Shown: piece after piece, positions 33,401 to 47,600 of the stretch
Layout of the letters: the number at the start of each line of letters is the position of its first letter
How positions within the stretch are numbered: the stretch's first letter is position 1
Origin: Chaunax sp. Z400
Lineage: Eukaryota; Chordata; Actinopteri; Lophiiformes; Chaunacidae
Length of the DNA stretch: 64,000 bases
Assembly (NCBI GenBank): GCA_037577475.1
Contig: CM075204.1
Span: forward strand, 806,001 to 870,000
Reading direction: 5' to 3'
Made by a program: the position numbers and the translations under genes
The notes under the pieces: generated by a model
Database searches by the model: none
Seen by the model: the letters and a program-made list of their open reading frames with translations, nothing else
Told to the model about the DNA's origin: nothing

Positions 33401-35715
33401 TTTCTATAGATTGACTGTTTGCATCAGAAACATCAGGCCTTGATTTCTATTGATCATTCCCTCACATCAACATCTGGATTTCTATGGACCGCCTGCTCAC
33501 ATCACTATTTGGATTCCTATTGATCACCTGCTCACATCAGCATTTGTATTTCTATTGATCGTTCGCTCGCATCAGCATTTGGATTTCTATTGATCACCTG
33601 CTCACATCAGCAATTTTATTTCTATTGATCGTTCGCTCACATCAGCATTTGTATTTTTATGGATCACCTGCTCGCATCAGCATTTGGATTTCTATTGATC
33701 GTTTGCTCACATCAGGCCTCGATTTCTATTGATCACCTGCTCACATCAGCAATTTTATTTCTATTGATCGTTCGCTCACTTCAGCATCTGGATTTCTTTG
33801 GATTGCCTGCTCACATCAGCATTTTTATTTCTATAGATTGTCTGTTTGCATCAGAAAAATCAGGCCTTGATTTCTATTGATCATTCCCTCACATCAACAT
33901 CTGGATTTCTATGGACCGCCTGCTCACATCACTATTTGGATTCCTATTGATCACTTGCTCACATCAGCATTTGTAATTCTATTGATCGTTCGCTCGCATC
34001 AGCATTTGGATTTCTATTGATCACCTGCTCACATCAGCAATTTTATTTCTATTTATCGTTCGCTCACATCAGCATTTGTATTTTTATGGATCACCTGCTC
34101 GCATCAGCATTTGGATTTCTATTGATCGTTTGCTCACATCAGGCCTCGATTTCTATTGATCACCTGCTCACATCAGCAATTTTATTTCTATGGATCGTTC
34201 GCTCACATCAGCATCTGGATTTCTATGGATCGCCTGCTCACATCACTATTTGGATTCCTATTGATCACTTGCTCACATCAGCATTTGTTTTTCTATGGAT
34301 CACCTGCTCACATCAGCATCTGGATTTCTATGGATCGCCTGCTCACATCAGCATCTGGATTTCTATTGATCGTTCGCTCACATAAGCAGCTGGATTTCTG
34401 TGGGTCACCTGCTCACATTAGCATCTGGATTTCTATTGATCATTCACTCACATCAGCATTTTGATTTCTATTGATCGTTCATTCACTTCAGCATTTGTAT
34501 TTTTTAGGATCACATGTCCAGATCAGCTTTTCTATTTCTATTGATCGCCTGCTCGTATCAGCATTTGTATTTCTACGGATCATCTGCTCACATCAGCATC
34601 TAGATTTCTATTGATCGTTTGCTCGCATCAGCATCTGGATTTCTATGGATCACCTGTTCACATCAGCATTAGGATTTCTATTGATCACCTGCTCACATAA
34701 GCATCTGGATATCTATTGATCGTTCGCTCACATCAGCATCTGGATTTCTTTGGATCGCCTGCTCACATCAGCATTTTTATTTCTATAGATTGTCTGTTTG
34801 CATCAGAAAAATCAGGCCTTGATTTCTATTGATCGTTCACTCACATCAACATCTGGATTTCTATGGACCGCCTGCTCACATCACTATTTGGATTCCTATT
34901 GATCACCTGCTCACATCAGCATTTGTATTTCTACTGATCGTTCGCTCGCCTCAGCATCTGTATTTCTATTAATCACCTGCTCACATCAGCAATTTTATTT
35001 CTATTGATCGTTCGCTCACATCAGCATTTGTATTTTTATGGATCACCTGCTCGCATCAGCATTTGGATTTCTATTGATGGTTTGCTCACATCAGGCCTCG
35101 ATTTCTATTGATCACCTGCTCACATCAGCAATTTTATTTCAATTGATCGTTCGCTCACATCAGCATCTGGATTTCTATGGATCGCCTGCTCACATCACTA
35201 TTTGGATTCCTATTGATCACCTGCTCATATCAGCATTTGTTTTTCTATTGATCACCTGCTCACAACAGCATCTAGTTTTCTATTGATCGTTCACTCACAT
35301 CAGCATCTGTATTTTTTATGATCACCTGCTAACATCAGCATTTTTATTTCTATAGATTAACTGTTTGCATCGGAAACATCAGGCCTTGATTTCTATTGAT
35401 CGTTCGCTCACCTGAGCATCTGGATTTCTATTGATCGCCTGCACAGATCAGCATTTGTTTTTCTATTGATCGTTCACTCACATCAGCATCTGCACTTTTT
35501 TTGGATCGCCTGCTAACATCAGCATTTTTATTTCTATAGATTGTCTGTTTGTATCGGAAACATCAGGCCTTGATTTCTATTGATCATTCCCTCACATCAA
35601 CATCTGGATTTCTATGGACCGCCTGCTCACATCACTATTTGGATTCCTATTGATCACCTGCTCACATCAGCATTTGTATTTCTATTGATCGTTCCGCGCA
35701 TCTGCATTTGTATTT
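33401..35715 (+). repeat. 35-bp satellite, mixed GGCCTTG and GGCCTCG cassettes
   Basis: The 43-bp variant lies near 33430, 33860, 34815, 35380 and 35565, interleaved with the GGCCTCG cassette at 33715, 34140 and 35095. A damaged monomer reads CGTTCCGCGCATCTG at about 35690. No gene is visible. Confidence 0.92.
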
Positions 35716-38700
35716 CTATTGATCGTTCGCTCGCATCAGCATCTGGATTTCTATGGATCACCTTCTCAGATCAGCGTTTCTTATTTCTATCGATCGCCTT
35801 CTCACATTAGCATCTGGATATCTATTGATCACCTGCTCAGATCAGCATTTCAAGTTCTATGGATCACCTGCTCACATCAGCATCTGGATTTCTATGGATC
35901 GCCTGCTCACATCAGCATCTGGATTTCTATTGATCGTTCGCTCACATCAGCAGCTGGATTTCTGTGGGTCACCTGCTCACATTAGCATCTGGATTTCTAT
36001 TGATCATTCACTCACATCAGCATTTTGATTTCTATTGATCGTTCATTCACATCAGCATTTGTATTTTTATGGATCACATGTCCAGATCAGCATTTCTATT
36101 TCTATTGATCGCCTGCTCGTATCAGCATTTGTATTTCTACGGATCATCTGCTCACATCAGCATCTAGATTTCTATTGATCGTTTGCTCGCATCAGCATCT
36201 GGATTTCTATGGATCACCTGCTCACATCAGCATTAGGATTTCTATTGATCACCTGCTCACATAAGCATCTGGATATCTATGGATCGTTCTCTCACATCTT
36301 CATTTGGATTTCTATGGATCTCCTGCTCACATTAGCATTTGGATTTCTGTGAATCACCTGCTCGGATCAGCATCCGGAATTCTATAGATCGCCTGCTCAG
36401 ATCAGCGTTTTTTGTTTCAATCGATTGCCTAATCACAACAGCGTTTCTTTTTTTAATATGGATCGCCTGCTCACATCAGCATCTGGATATCTATTGATCG
36501 TTCGCTCACATCAGCATTTGTATTTCTATTGATTGTTCGCTCGTATCAGCATTTGGATTTCAATGGATCTTCTGCTCACCTCAGCATCTAGATTTCTATT
36601 GATCGTTTGCTCGCATCAGCATCTGGATTTCTATGAATCACCTGCTCGGATCAGCATCTGGAATTTTATAGTTCGCCTGCTCAGATCAGCGTTTTTTATT
36701 TCAATCGATTGCCTGATCACAACAGCATCTGGATATCTATTGATCGTTCACTCACATCAGCATTTGTCTTTCTATCGATCGTTCGCTCACTCAGCATTTG
36801 TATTTCTATTGATTGTTCGCTCGCATCAGCATCTGGATTTCTATGGATCACCTGCTCACATTAACATCTGGATTTCTATGGATCACATGTTCACATCAAC
36901 ATTTGTATTTCAATGGATCTTCTGCTCACCTCAGCATCTAGATTTCTATTGATCGTTTGCTCGCATCAGCATCTGGATTTCTATGGACCACCTGCTCACA
37001 TCTGTATTTGGATTCCTATTGATCACCTGCTCACAACAGCATCTACTTTTCTATTGATCGTTCACTCACATCAGCATCTGTATTTTTTATGGATCACCTG
37101 CTAACATCAGCATTTTTATTTCTATAGATTGACTGTTTGCATCAGAAACATCAGGCCTTGATTTCTATTGATCCTTCGCTCACCTGAGCATCTGGATTTC
37201 TATGGATTGCCTGCTCAGATCACCATTTGTATTTCTATTAATCGCCTGCTCAGATCAGCGTTTGAATTTTTGTTGATCACCTAATCACATCAGCATCTGA
37301 ATTTCTATTGATCACCTGCACTGATCAGCATTTGTTTTTCTATTGATCGTTCACTCACATCAGCATCTGTATTTTTTATGATCACCTGCTAACATCAGCA
37401 TTTTTATTTCTATAGATTGACTGTTTGCATCAGAAACATCAGGGCTTGATTGCTATTGATCGTTTGCTCACCTGAGCATTGGATTTCTATTGATCGCCTG
37501 CACAGATCAGCATTTATTTTTCTATTGATCGTTCACTCACATCAACATCTGGATTTCTATGGACCGCCTGCTCACATCACTATTTGGATTCCTATTGATC
37601 ACCTGCTCACATCAGCATTTGTATTTCTATTGATCGTTCGCTCGCATCAGCATTTGTATTTCTATTGATCGTTCGCTCGCATCAGCATCTGGATTTCTAT
37701 GGATCACCTTCTCAGATCAGCATTTCAAGTTCTATGGATCACCTTCTCAGATCAGCGTTTCTTATTTCTATCGATCGCCTTCTCACATTAGCATCTGGAT
37801 ATCTATTGATCACCTGCTCAGATCAGCATTTCAAGTTCTATGGATCACCTGCTCACATCAGCATCTGGATTTCTATGGATCGTCTGCTCACATCAGCATC
37901 TGGATTTCTATTGATCATTCACTCACATCAGCATTTTGATTTCTATTGATCGTTCATTCACATCAACATTTGTATTTTTATGGATCACATGTCCAGATCA
38001 GCATTTCTAATTCTATTGATCGCCTGCTCGTATCAGCATTTGTATTTCTACGGATCATCTGCTCACATCAGCATCTAGATTTCTATTGATCGTTTGCTCG
38101 CATCAGCATCTGGATTTCTATGGATCACCTGCTCACATCAGCATTAGAATTTCTATTGATCACCTGCTCACATAAGCATCTGGATATCTATGGATCGTTC
38201 TCTCACATCTTCATTTGGATTTCTATGGATCTCCTGCTCACATTAGCATTTGGATATCTGTGAATCACCTGCTCGGATCAGCATCCGGAATTTTATAGAT
38301 CGCCTGCTCAGATCAGCGTTTTTTATTTCAATCGATTGCCTAATCACAACAGCATTTTTTTTTTTAATATGGATCGCCTGCTCACATCAGCATCTGGATA
38401 TCTATTGATCGTTCGCTCACATCAGCATCTAGATTTCTATTGATCGTTTGCTCGCATCAGCATCTGGATTTCTATGGATCGCCTGCTCACGTCAGCATTT
38501 GTCTTTCTATTGATCGTTCGCTCACATCAGCAGCTGGATTTCTGTGGGTCACCTGCTCACATTAGCATCTGGATTTCTATTGATCATTCACTCACATTAG
38601 CATTTTGATTTCTATTGATCGTTCGCTCATATCAGCATTTGTATTTTTATGGATCACATGTCAAGATCAGCATTTGTATTTCTATTGATCGCCTCCTCGT

Positions 38701-40150
38701 ATCAGCATTTGGATTTCTATGGATCACCTGCTCACATTAGCATTAGGATTTCTATTGATCACCTGCTCACATAAGCATCTGGATATCTATTGATTGTTCG
38801 CTCACATCTTCATTTGGATTTCTATGGATCTCCTGCTCACATTAGCATTTGGATTTCTGTGAATCACCTGCTCGGATCAGCATCCGGAATTCTATAGATC
38901 GCCTGCACAGATCAGCGTTTTTTATTTCAATCGATTGCCTAATCACAACAGCGTTTCTTTTTTTATATGGATCGCCTGCTCACATCAGCATCTGGATATC
39001 TATTGATCGTTCGCTCACATCAGCATTTGTATTTCTATTGATTGTTCGCTCGTATCAGCATTTGTATTTCAATGGATCTTCTGCTCACCTCAGCATCTAG
39101 ATTTCTATTGATCGTTTGCTCGCATCAGCATCTGGATTTCTATGAATCACCTGCTCGGATCAGCATCTGGAATTTTATAGATCGCCTGCTCAGATCAGCG
39201 TTTTTTATTTCAATCGATTGCCTGATCACAACAGCATCTGGATATCTATTGATCGTTCACTCACATCAGCATTTGTCTTTCTATCGATCGTTCGCTCACT
39301 CAGCATTTGTATTTCTATTGATCGTTCGCTCACATCAGCATTTGTATTTCTTTTGATCACCTTCTCAGATCAGCGTTTCTTATGTCTAACGATCGCCTTC
39401 TCACATTAGCATCTGGATATCTATTGATCACCTGCTCAGATCAGCATTTCAAGTTCTATGGATCACCTGCTCACATCAGCATCCGGATTTCTATGGATCG
39501 CCTGCTCACATCAGCATCTGGATTTCTATTGATTGTTTGCTCGCATCAGCATCTGGATTTCAATGGATCACCTGCTCACATTAGCATTAGGATTTCTATT
39601 GATCACCTGCTCACATAAGCATCTGGATATCTATTGATCATTCGCTCACATCTTCATTTGATTTCTATGGATCGCCTGCTCACATCAGCATCTGGATATC
39701 TATTGATTGTTCGCTCATATCAGCATTTGTATTTCTATCGATCGTTCGCTCACCCAGCATTTGGATTTCTATGGATCACATTTCCAGATCAGCATTTGTA
39801 TTTCTATTGATCGCCTCCTCAGATCAGCATTTTTATTTCTATGGATCTTCTGCTCACATAAGCATCTAGATTTCTATTGATCGTTTGCTCGCATCAGTAT
39901 CTGGATTTCTATTGATCACCTGTTCACATCAGCATTTGTATTTCTATGGATCACCTTCTCAGATCAGCGTTTATTATTTCTATCGATCGCCTTCTCACAT
40001 TAGCATCTGGATATCTATTGATCACCTGCTCAGATCAGCATTTCAAGTTCTATGGATCACCTGCTCACATCAGTATCTGGATTTCTATTGATCGTTCGCT
40101 CACATCAGCAGCTGGATTTCTGTGGGTCACCTGCTCACATTAGCAGCTGG
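35716..40150 (+). repeat. 35-bp satellite, poly-T/CAAGTTC family with two large duplications
   Basis: About 35600-37700 matches about 59250-61200 with whole-monomer length differences, and about 38015-39674 matches about 30280-31937. A short GGCCTTG segment sits at 37100-37650. No gene is visible. Confidence 0.92.
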
Positions 40151-43100
40151 ATTTCTATTGATCACCTGCTCACATCAGCATTTGTATTTCTATTGATCGT
40201 TCGCTCGCATCAGCATTTGTATTTCTATTGATCGTTCGCTCGCATCAGTATTTGTATTTCTATTGATTGTTCGCTCGCATCAGAATTTGTATTTCTATCG
40301 ATCGTTCGTTATCATCAGCATTTGTATTTCTATTGATCGTTCGTTCGCATCATCCTTTGTATTTCTATTGATCGTTCACTCACATCAGCATCTGTATTTT
40401 TTATGGATCGCCTGCTAACATCAGCATTTTTATTTCTATAGATTGACCGTTTGCATCAGACACATCAGGCCTTGATTTCTATTGATCATTCCCTCACATC
40501 AACATCTGGATTTCTATGGACCGCCTGCTCACATCACTATTTGGATTCCTATTGATCACCTGCTCACATCAGCATTTGTTTTTCTATGGATCACCTTCTC
40601 ACATTAGAATCTGGATATCTATTGATCACCTGCTCACATAAGCATCTGGATATGTATTGATCGTTCGCTCACATCTTCATTTGGATTTCTATGGATCTCC
40701 TGCTCACATTAGCATTTGTATTTCTCTGAATCACCTGCTCGGATCAGCATCTGGAATTTTATAGATCGCCTGCTCAGATCAGCGTCTTTTATTTCAATCG
40801 ATTGCCTAATCACAACAGCGTTTTTTTTTTGTATGGATCGCCTGCTCACATCAGCATCTGGATATCTATTGATCGTTCGCTCACATCTTCATTTGGATTT
40901 CTATGGATCTCCTGCTCACATTAGCATTTGGATATCTATTGATTGTTCGCTCACTCAGCATTTGGATTTCTATGGATCACATTTTCAGATCAGCATTTGT
41001 ATTTCTATTGATCGCCTGCTCAGATCAGCATTTTTATTTCTATGGATCTTCTGCTCAACTCAGAATTTGTATTTCTATTGATTGTTCGCTCGTATCAGCA
41101 TCTGGATTTCTATGGATCACCTGCTCACATTAACATCTGGATTTCTATGGATCACCTGCTCACATTAACATCTGGATTTCTATGGATCACCTGCTCACAT
41201 TAACATCTGGATTTTTATGGATCACATGTTCACATCAACATTTGTATTTCAATGGATCTTCTGCTCACCTCCGCATCTAGATTTCTATTGATCGTTTACT
41301 CGCATCAGCATCTGGATTTCTATGGATCACCTGCTCACTTTAGCATTAGGATTTCTATTGATCACCTGCTCACATAAGCATCTGGATATGTATTAATCGT
41401 TCGCTCACATCTTCATTTGGATTTCTATGGATCTCCTGTTCACATTAGCATTTGTATTTCTATGGATCACCTTCTCAGATCAGCGTTTCTTATTTCTATC
41501 GATCGCCTTCTCACATTAGCATCTGGATATCTATTGATCACCTGCTCCGATCAGCATTTCAAGTTCTATGGATCACCTGCTCACATCAGCATCTGGATTT
41601 CAATGGATCGCCTGCTCACATCAGCATCTGGATTTCTATTGATCGTTCGCTCACATCAGCATTTTGATTTCTATTGATCGTTCACTCACATCAGCATTTG
41701 TGTTTTTATGGATCACATGTTCACATCAACATTTGTATTTCAATGGATCTTCTGCTCACCTCAGCATCTAGATTTCTATTGATCGTTTGCTCGCATCAGC
41801 ATCTGGATTTCTATGGATCACCTGCTCACTTTATCATTAGGATTTCTATTGATCACCTGCTCACATAAGCATCTGGATATCTATTGATTGTTCGCTCACT
41901 CAGCATTTGGATTTCTATGGATCACATTTTCAGATCAGCATTTGTATTTCTATTGATCGCCTGCTCAGATCAGCATTTTTATTTCTATGGATCTTCTGCT
42001 CAACTCAGAATTTGTATTTCTATTGATTGTTCGCTCGTATCAGCATCTGGATTTCTATGGATCACCTGCTCACATTAACATCTGGATTTCTATGGATCAC
42101 CTGCTCACATTAACATCTGGATTTCTATGGATCACCTGCTCACATTAACATCTGGATTTTTATGGATCACATGTTCACATCAACATTTGTATTTCAATGG
42201 ATCTTTTGCTCACCTCCGCATCTAGATTTCTATTGATCGTTTACTCGCATCAGCATCTGGATTTCTATGGATCACCTGCTCACTTTAGCATTAGGATTTC
42301 TATTGATCACCTGCTCACATAAGCATCTGGATATGTATTGATCGTTCGCTCACATCTTCATTTGGATTTCTATGGATCTCCTGTTCACATTAGCATTTGT
42401 ATTTCTATGGATCACCTTCTCAGATCAGCGTTTCTTATTTCTATCGATCGCCTTCTCACATTAGCATCTGGATATCTATTGATCACCTGCTCCGATCAGC
42501 ATTTCAAGTTCTATGGATCACCTGCTCACATCAGCATCTGGATTTCAATGGATCGCCTGCTCACATCAGCATCTGGATTTCTATTGATCGTTCGCTCACA
42601 TCAGCATTTTGATTTCTATTGATCGTTCACTCACATCAGCATTTGTGTTTTTATGGATCACATGTTCACATCAACATTTGTATTTCAATGGATCTTCTGC
42701 TCACCTCAGCATCTAGATTTCTATTGATCGTTTGCTCGCATCAGCATCTGGATTTCTATGGATCACCTGCTCACTTTATCATTAGGATTTCTATTGATCA
42801 CCTGCTCACATAAGCATCTGGATATGTATTGATCGTTCGCTCACATCTTCATTTGGATTTCTATGGATCTCCTGTTCACATCAGCATTTGTATTTATATG
42901 GATCACCTTCTCAGATCAGTGTTTCTTATTTCTATCGATCGCCTTCTCACATTAGCATCTGGATATTTATTGATCACCTGCTCAGATCAGCATTTCAAGT
43001 TCTATGGATCACCTGCTCACATCAGCATCTGGATTTCTATTGATCGTTCGCTCACATCAGCAGCTGGATTTCTAATGATCATTCACTCACATCAGCATTT

Positions 43101-44640
43101 TGATTTCTATTGATCGTTCACTCACATCAGCATTTGTGTTTTTATGGATCACATGTCCAGATCTGCATTTGTATTTCTGTTGATCGCCTGCTCGTATCAG
43201 CATTTGTATTTCTACGGATCATCTGCTCACATCAGCATCTAGATTTCTATTGATCGTTTGCTCGCATCAGCATCTGGATTTCTATGGATCACCTGCTCAC
43301 ATAAGCATCTGGATATCTATTGATCGTTCGCTCACATCTTCATTTGTATTTCTATGGATCACCTTCTCAGATCAGCGTTTCTTATTTCTATCAATCGCCT
43401 TTTCACATTAGCATGTGGATATCTATTGATCACCTGCTCAAATCAGCATTTCAAGTTCTATGGATCACCTGCTCACATCAGCGTCTGAATTTCTATTGAT
43501 CGTTCGCTCACATCAGCAGCTGGATTTCTGTGGGTCACCTGCTCACATTAGCATCTGGATTTCTATTGATCATTCACTCACATCAGCATTTTGATTTCTA
43601 TTGATCGTTCACTCACATCAGTATTTGTATTTTTATGGATCACATGTCCAGATCAGCATTTGTATTTCTATTGATCGCCTGCTCGTATCAGCATTTGTAT
43701 TTCTACGGATCATCTGCTCACATCAGCATCTAGATTTCTATTGATCGTTTGCTCGCATCAGCATCGGATTTCTATGGATCACCTGCTCACATCAGCATTA
43801 GGATTTCTATTGATCACCTGCTCACATAAGCATCTGGATTTCTATTGATCATTCACTCACATCAGCATTTTGATTTCTATTGATCGTTCACTCACATCAG
43901 TATTTGTATTTTTATGGATCACATGTCCAGATCAGCATTTGTATTTCTATTGATCGCCTGCTCGTATCAGCATTTGTATTTCTACGGATCATCTGCTCAC
44001 ATCAGCATCTAGATTTCTATTGATCGTTTGCTCGCATCAGCATCTGGATTTCTATGGATCACCTGCTCACATCAGCATTAGGATTTCTATTGATCACCTG
44101 CTCACATAAGCATCTGGATATCTATGGATCGTTCTCTCACATCTTCATTTGGATTTCTATGGATCTCCTGCTCACATTAGCATTTGGATTTCTGTGAATC
44201 ACCTGCTCGGATCAGCAGCCGGAATTTTATAGATCGCCTGCTCAGATCAGCGTTTTTTATTTCAATCGATTGCCTAATCACAACAGCGTTTTTTTTTTCA
44301 ATATGGAACGCCTGCTCACATCAGCATCTGGATATCTATTGATCGTTCGCTCACATCAGCATCTAGATTTCTATTGATCGTTTGCTCGCATCAGCATCTG
44401 GATTTCCATGGATCACCTTCTCAGATCAGCGTTTCTTATTTTTATCGATCGCCTTCTCACATTAGCATCTGGATATCTATTGATCACCTGCTCAGATCAG
44501 CGTTTTTTATTTCAATCGATTGCCTAATCACAACAGCGTTTTTTTTTTTTTCTATGGATCGCCTGCTCACATCAGCATCTGGATATCTATTGATCGTTCT
44601 ATCACACCAGCATTTGTATTTCTATTGATCGTTCGCTCAC
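40151..44640 (+). repeat. 35-bp satellite with a 945-bp tandem duplication
   Basis: After a short GGCCTTG stretch (40450-40560), poly-T family monomers dominate. About 40931-41875 is repeated in tandem at about 41876-42820, offset exactly 945 bp or 27 monomers, with very few differences. Poly-T runs lie near 40816, 44288 and 44540. No gene is visible. Confidence 0.93.
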
Positions 44641-47600
44641 ATCAGCATTTGGATTTCTATTGATCGTTTGCTCACATCAGGCCTCGATTTCTATTGATCA
44701 CCTGCTCACATCAGCAATTTTATTTCTATTGATCGTTCGCTCTCATCAGCATCTGGATTTCTATGGATCGCCTGCTCACATCACTATTTGGATTCCTATT
44801 GATCACCTGCTTACATCAGCATTTGTTTTTCTATTGATCACCTGCTCACAACAGCATCTAGTTTTCTATTGATCGTTCACTCACATCAGCATCTGTATTT
44901 CTTATGATCACCTGCTAACATCAGCATTTTTATTTCTATAGATTAACTGTTTGCATCAGAAACATCAGGCCTTGATTTCTATTGATCGTTCGCTCACCTG
45001 AGCATCTGGATTTCTATTGATCGCCTGCACAGATCAGCATTTGTTTTTCTATTGATCGTTCACTCACATCAGCATCTGCATTTTTTTTGGATCGCCTGCT
45101 AACATCAGCATTTTTACTTCTATAGATTGTCTGTTTGCATCGGAAACATCAGGCCTTGATTTCTATTGATCATTCCCTCACATCAACATCTGGATTTCTA
45201 TGGACCGCCTGCTCACATCACTATTTGGATTCCTATTGATCACCTGCTCACATCAGCATTTGTATTTCTATTGATCGTTCGCTCGCATCAGCATTTGTAT
45301 TTCTATTGATCGTTCGCTCGCATCAGCATTTGTATTTCTATTGATCGTTCGCTCGCATCAGAATTTGTATTTCTATCGATCGTTCGCTATCATCAGCATT
45401 TGTATTTCTATTGATCGTTCGTTCGCATCATCCTTTGTATTTCTATTGATCGTTCACTCACATCAGCATCTGTATTTTTTATGGATCGCCTGCTAACATC
45501 AGCATTTTTATTTCTATAGATTGACTGTTTGCATCAGAAACATCAGGCCTTGATTTCTATTGATCATTCGCCCACATCAACATCTGGATTTCTATGGACC
45601 ACCTGCTCACATCTGTATTTGGATTCCTATTGATCACCTGCTCACAACAGCATCTACTTTTCTATTGACCGTTCACTCACATCAGCATCTGTATTATTTA
45701 ACGATCACCTGCTAACATCAGCATTTTTATTTCTATAGATTGACTGTTTGCATCAGAAACATCAGGCCTTGATTGCTATTGATCCTTCGCTCACCTGAGC
45801 ATCTTGATTTCTATGGATTGCCTGCTCAGATCAACATTTGTATTTCTATTAATCGCCTGCTCAGATCAGCGTTTGAATTTTTGTTGATCACCTAATCACA
45901 TCAGCATCTGAATTTCTATTGATCGCCTGCACAGATCAGCATTTGTTTTTCTATTGATCGTTCACTCACATCAGCATCTGTATTTTTTATGGATCGCCTG
46001 CTAACATCAGCATTTTTATTTCTATAGATTGACTGTTTGCATCAGAAACATCAGGCCTTGATTTCTATTAATCATTCCCTCACATCAACATCTGGATTTC
46101 TATGGACCGCCTGCTCACATCACTATTTGGATTCCTATTGATCACCTGCTCACATCAGCATTTGTATTTCTATTGATCGTTCGCTCGCATCAGCATTTGT
46201 ATTTCTATTGATCGTTCGCTCGCATCAGCATCTGGATTTCTATGGATCACCTGCTCACATCAGCATTTGTTTTTCTATTGATCACCTGCTCACAACAGCA
46301 TCTAGTTTTCTATTGATCGTTCACTCACATCAGCATCTGTATTTTTTATGATCACCTGCTAACATCAGCATTTTTATTTCTATTGATTGTCTGTTTGCAT
46401 CGGAAACATCAGGCCTTGATTTCTATTGATCATTCCCTCACATCAACATCTGGATTTCTATGGACCGCCTGCTCACATCACTATTTGGATTCCTATTGAT
46501 CATCTGCTCACATCAGCATTTGTATTTCTATTGATCGTTCGCTCGCATCAGCATTTGTATTTCTATTGATCGTTCGCTCGCATCAGCATTTGTATTTCTA
46601 TTGATCGTTCGCTCGCATCAGCATCTGGATTTCTATGGATCACCTTCTCAGATTAGCGTTTCTTATTTCTATCGATCGCCTTCTCACATTAGCATCTGGA
46701 TATCTATTGATCACCTGCTCAGATCAGCATTTCAAGTTCTATGGATCACCTGCTCACATCAGCATCTGGATTTCTATGGATCGCCTGCTCACATCAGCAT
46801 CTGGATTTCTATTGATCGTTCGCTCACATCAGCAGCTGGATTTCTGTGGGTCACCTGCTCACATTAGCATCTGGATTTCTATTGATCATTGACTCACATT
46901 AGCATTTTGATTTCTATTGATCGTTCATTCACATCAGCAGTTGTATTTTTATGGATCATATGTCCAGATCAGCATTTCTATTTCTATTGATCGCCTGCTC
47001 GTATCAGCATTTGTATTTCTATCGATCGTTCGCTATCATCAGCATTTGTATTTCTATTGATCGTTCGTTCGCATCATCCTTCGTATTTCTATTGATCGTT
47101 CACTCACATCAGCATCTGTATTTTTTATGGATCGCCTGCTAACATCAGCATTTTTATTTCTATAGATTGACTGTTTGCATCAGAAACATCAGGCCTTGAT
47201 TTCTATTGATCATTCGCCCACATCAACATCTGGATTTCTATGGACCACCTGCTCACATCTGTATTTGGATTCCTATTGATCACCTGCTCACAACAGCATC
47301 TACTTTTCTATTGACCGTTCACTCACATCAGCATCTGTATTTTTTATGGATCACCTGCTAACATCAGCATTTTTATTTCTATAGATTGACTGTTTGCATC
47401 AGAAACATCAGGCCTTGATTTCTATTGATCCTTCGCTCACCTGAGCATCTTGATTTCTATGGATTGCCTGCTCAGATCAACATTTGTATTTCTATTAATC
47501 GCCTGCTCAGATCAGCGTTTGAATTTTTGTTGATCACCTAATCACATCAGCATCTGAATTTCTATTGATCGCCTGCACAGATCAGCATTTGTTTTTCTAT

